A DNA stretch of 9,020 nucleotides from NCBI GenBank assembly GCA_016935715.1, contig JAFGQJ010000070.1, positions 1-9,020 of the forward strand, read 5' to 3'. The position numbers were made by a program, and so were the translations under genes. The notes beneath the pieces are model-generated. The model ran no database searches and was not told where the DNA came from. It was given only the letters and a program-made list of their open reading frames with translations. Shown here in pieces: positions 1-5,388 of the stretch (position 1 is the first letter of the stretch; each line of letters begins with the position of its first letter). The stretch comes from Spirochaetales bacterium. Lineage in GTDB: Bacteria > Spirochaetota > Spirochaetia > SZUA-6 > DRHE01.

Positions 1-1
1 G

Positions 2-1276
2 GAAGCCGAAACGGTGGAAGAAGCCGAGGAGCTGGAGGAGGCTGAGGAGGTCGAGGAAGCCGAAGAGCTCGAAGAAGCGGAGGCGGTGGAAGAGGCGATG
101 GAGCCTCTGCTCTTCGAGGGTGCGGAGCAGGAAGGCGTCGAGGAGCTGGAAAGCGTCAGGGAGATCGTGCCCCTTCCCCTGCTGCCACAGGAGCAGCTCG
201 AGGAGCTCCCGTACGCAGAGGAGGAGCCGGAAGAGATCTCCCCGGCTGCCGCGCAGCTGCCTGCGGAGCCGGTGCAGGCGCCGGCGGCGGCTGCACCGGT
301 GGAAACCGCCGCCGGGGCGGAAGCGGTGGAAGAGCTCGAAGTTGCCGAAGACGAGGCTGCTCCCATCGAATCCATCCTCGGCGCAGGTGAAGATCTCGTC
401 ATGGAGGCCCTTCCGGGTCAGGACAAGGCGGTAAGCTTGAGCCCCGAGGAGATCGAGAAGATCCAGCGGCTGGACGAGAAAAAACAGCTGCAGGAGCTGA
501 TCGAAGCAAAAATCATCCAAACCTTCACGCTTGAAGCCATCGAAGCCATCATCATGGAACAGCGATCGAGTGTGGTCATAGAGAACGGCGTCTACCGCAT
601 CAAGGAGGAGGTCGTTTCCGGTCCGGAAGGCAGAGCCCGCGGTCTCGGCCTGATGGCTCTGGCCGAAGCCTCCCTGTCGGAGACTGGACAGTCATCCGCT
701 TTGGCGGAATCCGGAATCGGGGCTCTTCTCGGGGATGAATCGATTCTGGACCTGGAGACCGAACTTGGACAGATCCGGGATCGCGGCTCGGAAATCGACT
801 ATGCCTCGTTGAAAAGATCGAAAAAAATACACTTCTTCGAGGACGGTCTGGACTACGACGAGTATCTCAAGGCCTACAGGGAGGGCAGGACGGAGACCGA
901 CCGGCTGCGTTCCCTGGTAGAGCTGTCGGGGAAGCTCAAAGCGGTGAATGCCGCCGTATTCAGCAGGGACGACGGCAGGTACTCCCTGGTGCTGAAGGTC
1001 GGGCTGGCTGATCCGGGCTTCGAAATCGCGTTCCAATCGGATGAACCGTTCATCGAGCTGCTGGTCAAGCCCCGGCATACCGTATTCATCAAAGAGAATA
1101 CCGAGAAGATCAAAGCACTGGCCAAGAAATTGCACCCGGATGACCTGAAGTACATGCAGGCGTCGATACTGTTTCCCGCGGTTTTTCAGGGCCGCGAGTC
1201 CTTTCTGTTCCTCGGACTTCCCGTACAGTGGGATTTGAGGATAGAGGACATCATCACGCGGTTGGATATCTACTGA
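2..1276 (+). CDS. Acidic Glu/Ala-repeat protein of unknown function (5' end outside window)
   Basis: I do not recognise this protein. The frame is open from the first bases of the window, and the residues before the first possible start (GTG at 14) already belong to the same Glu/Ala-rich pattern. The gene therefore begins upstream and only 424 residues are visible. Counting from base 2, residues 1 to about 35 are hexapeptide repeats of the type EEAEEL. Residues to about 130 are a Glu/Pro/Ala-rich, probably disordered linker. Residues about 145-175 look helical and charged. The last ~140 residues have normal composition with alternating hydrophobic strands and end in LDIY, so they are likely a folded domain. 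No membrane segment or signal peptide is visible, but the N-terminus is missing. It stops 115 bases before rny, which has its own promoter, so it is probably a separate transcription unit. High confidence that it is coding, none on function. Confidence 0.8.
   Translation, partial: EAETVEEAEELEEAEEVEEAEELEEAEAVEEAMEPLLFEGAEQEGVEELESVREIVPLPLLPQEQLEELPYAEEEPEEISPAAAQLPAEPVQAPAAAAPVETAAGAEAVEELEVAEDEAAPIESILGAGEDLVMEALPGQDKAVSLSPEEIEKIQRLDEKKQLQELIEAKIIQTFTLEAIEAIIMEQRSSVVIENGVYRIKEEVVSGPEGRARGLGLMALAEASLSETGQSSALAESGIGALLGDESILDLETELGQIRDRGSEIDYASLKRSKKIHFFEDGLDYDEYLKAYREGRTETDRLRSLVELSGKLKAVNAAVFSRDDGRYSLVLKVGLADPGFEIAFQSDEPFIELLVKPRHTVFIKENTEKIKALAKKLHPDDLKYMQASILFPAVFQGRESFLFLGLPVQWDLRIEDIITRLDIY
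14..106 (+). repeat. In-frame 18-base repeat encoding E-E-A-E-E-L/V hexapeptides
   Basis: From base 17 the translation runs EEAEEL, EEAEEV, EEAEEL, EEAEAV, EEAMEP, which is a period of six residues or 18 bases. The copies use different synonymous codons (GAA/GAG, GCC/GCT/GCG, CTG/CTC, GTC/GTG). The repeat is therefore conserved as protein and is not a fresh tandem DNA duplication. Bases 2-16 (E-A-E-T-V) fit the same pattern, so the array probably continues upstream of the window. Confidence 0.75.
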
Positions 1277-1281
1277 TCTGT

Positions 1282-1322
1282 CGTTTCCAGACTCAATTGG
1301 CCTTCCGCGTGGCCCGGAAACG
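1282..1322 (+). other. Inverted repeat after the acidic-repeat gene; weak terminator candidate
   Basis: CGTTTCC at 1282-1288 is perfectly complementary to GGAAACG at 1316-1322. Inside it, GGCC at 1299-1302 can pair with GGCC at 1311-1314. It starts six bases after the stop of the upstream gene and ends nine bases before the rny -35 box. The sequence after the stem (TATAAATTC) is AT-rich but is not a clean T-run, and the inner loop is asymmetric. A classical intrinsic terminator is therefore only a possibility; a 3'-end mRNA stabiliser or a chance repeat would also fit. Confidence 0.35.
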
Positions 1323-1331
1323 TATAAATTC

Positions 1332-1361
1332 TTGACAAACCATTAAATATAAAGGTACATT
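1332..1361 (+). promoter_or_regulatory. Sigma-70-type promoter for rny operon
   Basis: A perfect -35 box TTGACA lies at 1332-1337. A -10 box TACATT (4 of 6 matches to TATAAT) lies at 1356-1361, with an 18-base AT-rich spacer. Transcription would start near 1368, giving a leader of about 24 bases that still contains the rny ribosome binding site. The gap between genes is far more AT-rich than its surroundings. This is prediction from consensus only. Confidence 0.6.
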
Positions 1362-1380
1362 ATGGGGTGAAAATAGTGAT

Positions 1381-1385
1381 GGAGG
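1381..1385 (+). promoter_or_regulatory. Ribosome binding site of rny (GGAGG)
   Basis: GGAGG lies six bases before ATG 1392, a strong Shine-Dalgarno at ideal spacing. It fixes the rny start and excludes the out-of-frame ATG at 1379, which overlaps the site itself. Confidence 0.8.
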
Positions 1386-1391
1386 AATATT

Positions 1392-2921
1392 ATGCGCATA
1401 GCGATGTTCGTAATTATTCCTCTCATCGGTTTGATTCTAGGTTGGATTATCAGGTGGCTGTATGCCAGATTTCAACTTTCTTCATCGGAGCAAAAAGCAG
1501 ACAGAGTCATTCAGGAAGCACAGAAAGAAGCTGAGGCGAGAAAACGAGAAGCTTTACTTGAGGCCAAAGACAAGATAATCAAGGAAAGAAATCAGCTTGA
1601 GCGGGAAACGAGAGAGAGAAGAGTTGAACTGCAGCGCCTGGACCGGCGCCTCATGCAGAAGGAAGAAAACCTAGAAAAGCGGCTCGAAACCGTAGAGAAC
1701 CAAGAGCGATCGATAGCAAACCGAGAGAGAGGATTAGTAGATAGAGAAAAAGAGCTCGATCGTGAGCAGGAGAAATGGACGAAGGAGCTGGAGCGCATCT
1801 GCGGCCTGACAGCGGCGGAAGCAAAAAAACTGCTCATCCAGAGCCTTGAAAACGAAGCACTGCACGAAGCCCAGGTCAAGATCAACCTGATCGAGCAGGA
1901 AGCCCAGGTCACGGCCGAACGAAAAGCCCGTGACATCATTGTATCGACGATCCAACGCATAGCCACTGATGTGAGCTCCGAGGTAACCGTATCCACGGTC
2001 AGCCTGCCGAACGACGAAATGAAGGGACGTATCATCGGCAGGGAAGGCCGCAACATACGGACCCTGGAGACCCTGACGGGAGTGGATATCATCATCGACG
2101 ATACCCCCGAGGCCGTGGTCATTTCCTGTTTCGATCCGATTCGCAAGGAGATCGCCCGGGTGTCGCTGGAGCGGTTGATCTCCGACGGCCGTATCCACCC
2201 CGCCCGGATCGAGGAAATCGTCCAAAAAGTCACCAAAGAGGTCAGTCAGACGATCTACGAGGAGGGGGAAAAGGTCCTCTTCGAACTGGGTATCCACAAC
2301 ATGACGCCGGAGGGCATCCGTGCCCTGGGCCGACTTCACTTTCGCACCAGCTACGGGCAGAACGTTCTTGCCCATGCCAAGGAAGTCGCCCTGGTTGCCG
2401 GCGCGCTGGCCGCCGAGGTCGGCGCCGACGTGGAGCTGTGCAAGCGCGGTGCCCTGTTGCACGACATCGGCAAGGGCGTGGAGACCGATGGAGACGGCAA
2501 CCATGCGGAGATCGGCATGGAGCTGGCCCGCAAGATCGGCGAAGATCCCAAGGTGGTGAACGCGATCGGCGCGCATCACAACGACGTAGAGCCTTCCAGC
2601 CTGGAAGCGGTCGTGGTTCAGATCGCCGACGCCATCTCTGCATCCAGGCCGGGAGCAAGACGGGAAACCCTGGACAACTACCTCAAACGCCTCGAAAACC
2701 TGGAGAAGATCGCAGAAGGATTCCAGGGGGTGGACAAGGCCTACGCGATCCAGGCGGGCCGGGAAGTCCGGATCATGGTGAACAACGACGAGGTGGACGA
2801 CGACGGCGCCAAGGGCCTGGCCAAGAGCATCGCCAAGAAGATCGAATCGGAGCTGAAGTATCCGGGCAGGATCAAGGTGACGATCATACGGGAAACCCGT
2901 ATCGTGGAGTACGCCCGCTAG
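1392..2921 (+). CDS. rny: Ribonuclease Y (membrane-anchored endoribonuclease)
   Basis: RNase Y makes the first endonucleolytic cut in mRNA decay and processing and works at the inner face of the cytoplasmic membrane. The 509-residue protein has the full family layout and usual length. Residues about 3-24 form a hydrophobic anchor. Residues about 30-175 are a long charged coiled coil rich in Glu, Arg and Lys. A KH RNA-binding domain spans about 205-270, with the GxxG loop as GREG at 216-219. An HD domain follows, with the metal-binding His-Asp at 357-358 (LLHDIGKG) and His 371. The ATG has a strong Shine-Dalgarno and its own promoter. It heads an operon with a YmdB-like gene, the same pairing as in Bacillus subtilis. 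Oddity: the first ~120 codons are much more AT-rich and use AGA for arginine nine times, against once (codon 423) in the rest. Confidence 0.97.
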   Translation: MRIAMFVIIPLIGLILGWIIRWLYARFQLSSSEQKADRVIQEAQKEAEARKREALLEAKDKIIKERNQLERETRERRVELQRLDRRLMQKEENLEKRLETVENQERSIANRERGLVDREKELDREQEKWTKELERICGLTAAEAKKLLIQSLENEALHEAQVKINLIEQEAQVTAERKARDIIVSTIQRIATDVSSEVTVSTVSLPNDEMKGRIIGREGRNIRTLETLTGVDIIIDDTPEAVVISCFDPIRKEIARVSLERLISDGRIHPARIEEIVQKVTKEVSQTIYEEGEKVLFELGIHNMTPEGIRALGRLHFRTSYGQNVLAHAKEVALVAGALAAEVGADVELCKRGALLHDIGKGVETDGDGNHAEIGMELARKIGEDPKVVNAIGAHHNDVEPSSLEAVVVQIADAISASRPGARRETLDNYLKRLENLEKIAEGFQGVDKAYAIQAGREVRIMVNNDEVDDDGAKGLAKSIAKKIESELKYPGRIKVTIIRETRIVEYAR

Positions 2922-2947
2922 TGCTGTTCGAGGGCGGCTTTTTCGAC

Positions 2948-2961
2948 AGGAAGAGAGAGAA
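2948..2961 (+). promoter_or_regulatory. Purine-rich tract, candidate ribosome binding site of the YmdB-like gene
   Basis: An unbroken purine run starts with AGGAAGAG at 2948-2955 and continues as alternating A and G up to the candidate ATC start at 2964. AGGA is 12 bases from ATC and the last GAG is 4 bases away. It is the only Shine-Dalgarno-like stretch in the 42-base gap after rny, and it supports initiation close to 2964. Confidence 0.4.
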
Positions 2962-2963
2962 CA

Positions 2964-3779
2964 ATCGAAGCGGTCAAGGTCCTCGTAATCGGTGATATCG
3001 TCGGACAACCGGGTTGTCGCGCCGTGTTCGGAAGCCTGCAGAGCCTGCTCAAGGAGACCCGGGCGGACTTTGTCATCGCCAACGGAGAGAACGCCTCCGA
3101 CGGACTGGGGATCACCCCCGAAGCGGCGGAGGGGCTGTTCAAATCGGGGATAGACGTCATCACCTCGGGCAACCACATCTGGCAGCGCAGGGAAATCATT
3201 CCCCTGTTGGAGCGGGACAAACGAATCCTGAGACCGGAGAATTATCCGTCCGGTGTACCGGGTTCGGGCTCGACCCTGATCGTCAAGAAGGAGATTCCCG
3301 TAGCCGTCATCAACCTCCAGGGACGGGTAAACATGTACAGCATCCGCTGTCCCTTCAAGGTCGGGGAAACCCTGTTGCGGCAGCTCGGGAAGAAGACCAG
3401 AGTCATCATCGTGGATTTTCACGCGGAGCTCCCGGAGGAGAAGGAAGCTCTGGCGCTGCATCTGGACGGAAAAATCAGCGCCCTGGTGGGAACTCACACG
3501 CATGTGCAGACGGCGGATGAGAAAATCCTCCCGGGCGGAACCGCCTACATCACCGACACCGGTATGACCGGACCGGCAGCGGGGGTGATCGGAATGAAGC
3601 GGGACATCTCCATAAAACGAACGCTCATGCAGATCCCCTATAAAATGGAGGTGGAAAATTCCGCCTCGGTGGTGATGGGGGTTCTTCTGAGCATAGACGT
3701 GGCCAGTGGCAAAGCCCTCTCGATAGAAAGGGTCCGCCGCGACCTGCCCGACCTGGACAGCGCAGACAAGGAATCGTGA
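2964..3779 (+). CDS. ymdB: YmdB/TIGR00282 family metallophosphoesterase, apparently with non-canonical ATC start
   Basis: This family is a dinuclear-metal phosphodiesterase; B. subtilis YmdB hydrolyses 2',3'-cyclic nucleotides and affects biofilm and motility gene expression. The expected metal ligands are all visible, numbered from ATC 2964: Asp11 (IGDIVG), Glu42-Asn43 (NGEN), Asn70-His71 (SGNHIW), His153 (DFHAE), His178 and His180 (GTHTH). Length from this start is 271 residues, close to the usual ~260-265. The first canonical start in frame is GTG 3024, but it would remove the GDIVG strand and Asp11. No ATG, GTG, TTG or CTG exists in frame between the rny stop and 3024, so ATC 2964 behind a purine-rich tract is the best guess. 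The frame is the same as rny, with no stop between them other than the rny TAG. The 3' end overlaps tlyA by 4 bases. Family assignment is certain; the start is not. Confidence 0.9.
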   Translation: MEAVKVLVIGDIVGQPGCRAVFGSLQSLLKETRADFVIANGENASDGLGITPEAAEGLFKSGIDVITSGNHIWQRREIIPLLERDKRILRPENYPSGVPGSGSTLIVKKEIPVAVINLQGRVNMYSIRCPFKVGETLLRQLGKKTRVIIVDFHAELPEEKEALALHLDGKISALVGTHTHVQTADEKILPGGTAYITDTGMTGPAAGVIGMKRDISIKRTLMQIPYKMEVENSASVVMGVLLSIDVASGKALSIERVRRDLPDLDSADKES

Positions 3780-4561
3780 AAAAGATCCCGCTGCTGGATC
3801 TGCTCTGTTCCCGTGAACCTCACAGCTCGAGAAACGAACAGTACGCCCGCATCCTCTGCGGCGAGATATATTTGGACGGACAGCGGGCGAGCGACCCGCG
3901 GCAGCCGGTCGATCCGGAAGCCGCCGTCGAGTACAGACCCCGCAGGCGTTTCGTCTCCCGGGGCGGGGAGAAGCTTGCCGGTGTCCTGGGTGGCTGGAAT
4001 ATCGATGTCCGCGGTATGAGCTTCATCGACGCGGGAGCCTCCTCCGGCGGATTCACCGATTGTCTGCTGCAGCACGGGGCGTCCCGGGTCATCGCCGTGG
4101 AGGCAGGCAGAAACCAGCTGGATTACCGGCTGCGCACCGATGACCGTGTCACCGTGCTGGAAGGCACCAGTATCATGGCGGTACGGGATCTTCCCTTCGT
4201 GCCGGAGGCGGCGGTGGCCGACCTGTCTCTGCGATCCCTGAGAAAGGCGGCGGCCCATATCCTGACTCTGGTCTCCCGCCGGTGGCTCATCGCCCTGGTA
4301 AAGCCGCAGTACGAGCGGGATGCGGGGACCTCGGCTCGCCTCGAAGGGTCCGTGGTCCCTCATGCGGCTCTTCCGTCGATCCTGGAAAACCTCATGCAGG
4401 ACCTGCAGAAGGAGGGAACCTTCGTCTCCAGGATAAGCGAATCCCACCCTCGCGGCCGGGAAGGCAACAGGGAGTTCTTCTGCCTGCTGTCCAGCGATCC
4501 GGATCGGCGCTGTGAGGATCTGCACCGGATGATTGTCCTGGCCGTCAAGCAGGGCCGCTAG
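3776..4561 (+). CDS. tlyA: TlyA family rRNA 2'-O-methyltransferase (S4 + FtsJ-like domains)
   Basis: TlyA methylates ribose 2'-OH groups in 16S and/or 23S rRNA using S-adenosylmethionine; older annotation calls it hemolysin A. The 261-residue protein has an N-terminal S4 RNA-binding domain (about 4-55). The linker signature SRGGEKL (61-67) follows, then a Rossmann methyltransferase with the SAM loop DAGASSGGFTD (85-95). The catalytic Lys-Asp-Lys-Glu set appears intact as Lys66, Asp149 (ADLS), Lys176 (KPQYE) and Glu233 (NREFF). One loop differs from what I remember of the family: the usual T-N-x-R stretch after the central strand reads EGTSIM. The start is GTG 3776 inside the TGA of the upstream gene (GTGA overlap), with AAGGA just ahead. 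This implies translational coupling. It is the last gene of the rny operon and converges on the GerMN gene. Confidence 0.93.
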   Translation: MKKIPLLDLLCSREPHSSRNEQYARILCGEIYLDGQRASDPRQPVDPEAAVEYRPRRRFVSRGGEKLAGVLGGWNIDVRGMSFIDAGASSGGFTDCLLQHGASRVIAVEAGRNQLDYRLRTDDRVTVLEGTSIMAVRDLPFVPEAAVADLSLRSLRKAAAHILTLVSRRWLIALVKPQYERDAGTSARLEGSVVPHAALPSILENLMQDLQKEGTFVSRISESHPRGREGNREFFCLLSSDPDRRCEDLHRMIVLAVKQGR

Positions 4562-4570
4562 GAGGCGCCG

Positions 4571-5308
4571 TTAAAACGAATCCCGCCGGAGCGGCTTGTC
4601 TATGGCAACACCCTCAGGCCCGAGATACCTGGAACGCTCTCCTTCCAACAGGATCTGGACCTCCTTCACCGTGGGAAACTCCGTGGCGGTGTAGACCACC
4701 TGTTTGAGCCCGGCGACCATCCCCTCTTTGCCGAGGGAGCTGAAGCGGAAAGCCTCGTTGAAGTCGACGTACGCGGTGGCGCCCTTGATGTACACGGTGT
4801 TGATACGCGTTTGCGGCGATATCAGAGAGATCAGCCCCTGATTGACCTCGGCCGTGGTCGGTCCCTGGAGCAACGCCTGCAGGGTGGCGGTCAGGGGCGC
4901 GTCCACGTACTCCACCTCCCTGATCACCCCCTTCATGGCTATCTGTCCGCCCTCGGTAACGGAGATGAAGAATAGCCGGGACTGGCGGATCTTGCTCTGG
5001 GTTTCCTCCCTCTTCTCCGGCACCGTCTCGGCAACCGGCTCCTTCTCGACTGTGATTACGATTTCCTCGGGCTGCTGGTCACGCTCCGGCGTTTCCGGCT
5101 CGGGTTGTTCTTCCGGGCTTCTCTCCGGCTCCAGGGGGGTAACCACCACGTCGGCGGGTTCCTCGACCTGTTTGCCGAACAGACGGGTGAATCCTGTCTT
5201 TTCCAGCACGTCCTGCAACCGCCCGCGGTTGAAAAGGAACACCACCAGCACTAGGAGAACCAGTGCGATATAGAACAGACAGCCGAGGGTCCGTTGTTTT
5301 TTTGCCAT
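4571..5308 (-). CDS. Membrane-anchored GerMN-domain protein
   Basis: The GerMN domain is found in sporulation protein GerM and in lipoproteins or anchored proteins facing the cell wall; its biochemical role here is unknown. The 245-residue protein has a short basic start (MAKKQR) and one hydrophobic segment at about 8-27. A long Glu/Pro-rich linker covers about 47-108. A GerMN-type domain fills about 110-235, including LTATLQALLQGPT and AYVDFNEAF, typical of the family. Cys10 lies inside the hydrophobic segment without a lipobox, so a signal anchor is more likely than a lipoprotein. The domain should sit in the periplasm. It is a single gene on the minus strand, divergent from ptsI and convergent with tlyA, with 9 bases between the stops. 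I saw no convincing promoter for it in the 80-base divergent gap. Confidence 0.85.
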   Translation of the reverse strand: MAKKQRTLGCLFYIALVLLVLVVFLFNRGRLQDVLEKTGFTRLFGKQVEEPADVVVTPLEPERSPEEQPEPETPERDQQPEEIVITVEKEPVAETVPEKREETQSKIRQSRLFFISVTEGGQIAMKGVIREVEYVDAPLTATLQALLQGPTTAEVNQGLISLISPQTRINTVYIKGATAYVDFNEAFRFSSLGKEGMVAGLKQVVYTATEFPTVKEVQILLEGERSRYLGPEGVAIDKPLRRDSF

Positions 5309-5315
5309 ACTCCTA

Positions 5316-5320
5316 CCCTT
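5316..5320 (-). promoter_or_regulatory. Ribosome binding site of the GerMN gene (AAGGG)
   Basis: On the minus strand AAGGG lies seven bases before the ATG at 5308-5306. A second match, AGGAG, is only one base from the ATG and too close to act. This supports the chosen start. Confidence 0.55.
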
Positions 5321-5350
5321 TTCATCGGCAATCCGGCGGACCGTATTGAT

Positions 5351-5379
5351 TTGACAGTGCTAGAAAAAGCTTTTATAGT
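5351..5379 (+). promoter_or_regulatory. Near-consensus sigma-70-type promoter for ptsI, predicted leaderless
   Basis: TTGACA at 5351-5356 is a perfect -35 box. TATAGT at 5374-5379 matches 5 of 6 bases of TATAAT, and the spacer is the optimal 17 bases. A start 7-9 bases after the -10 box falls at about 5386-5388, while the ptsI ATG begins at 5389. The transcript would therefore have no or almost no 5' leader, in agreement with the absence of a Shine-Dalgarno before that ATG. Confidence 0.7.
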
Positions 5380-5385
5380 TAGCAC
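5357..5385 (+). repeat. Inverted repeat GTGCTA-N17-TAGCAC spanning the ptsI promoter
   Basis: GTGCTA at 5357-5362, right after the -35 box, is the exact reverse complement of TAGCAC at 5380-5385, between the -10 box and the start point. The half-site centres are 23 bases apart, about two helical turns. A 10-base palindrome AAAAGCTTTT at 5365-5374 lies between them, on a slightly different centre. The position suits an operator, but six-base arms can arise by chance and no binding protein can be named. Confidence 0.35.
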
Positions 5386-5388
5386 GAA

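Noticed and set aside
120..434. Arginine/serine-rich frame inside the acidic-repeat gene
   Set aside because: It is a frame-shifted reading of Glu/Ala/Pro codons (GAG, GCG, CCG), which yields Arg/Ser runs. It has no independent start signal.
1379..1540. Possible small ORF starting at ATG 1379, overlapping the rny start
   Set aside because: Its ATG overlaps the rny Shine-Dalgarno, it has no binding site of its own, and its peptide is just the rny start in another frame.
2921..2995. 24-codon ORF starting at GTG 2921, overlapping the rny stop (TAGTG)
   Set aside because: Not accepted as a gene: it is short and ends inside the YmdB-like frame. It is kept only as an alternative start if the T5 run at 2939-2943 proves to be T4.
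1734..3503. Long open frame (about 589 codons) on the minus strand opposite rny and the YmdB-like gene
   Set aside because: It spans two well-supported genes and their junction, has His/Asp/Leu-rich composition typical of a reverse-frame shadow, and shows no family signature.
3024..3779. GTG 3024 as start of the YmdB-like gene
   Set aside because: It would remove the conserved GDIVG strand with a metal-binding Asp, which is clearly encoded in frame just upstream.
3638..4525. Open frame of about 295 codons on the minus strand opposite tlyA
   Set aside because: It runs against the full TlyA domain set, lacks a binding site and motif, and is explained by codon bias.
5364..5374. A-run followed by GC and T-run (AAAAGCTTTT) as a terminator
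   Set aside because: The palindrome has no loop and lies in the ptsI promoter spacer, so it cannot act as a hairpin terminator.
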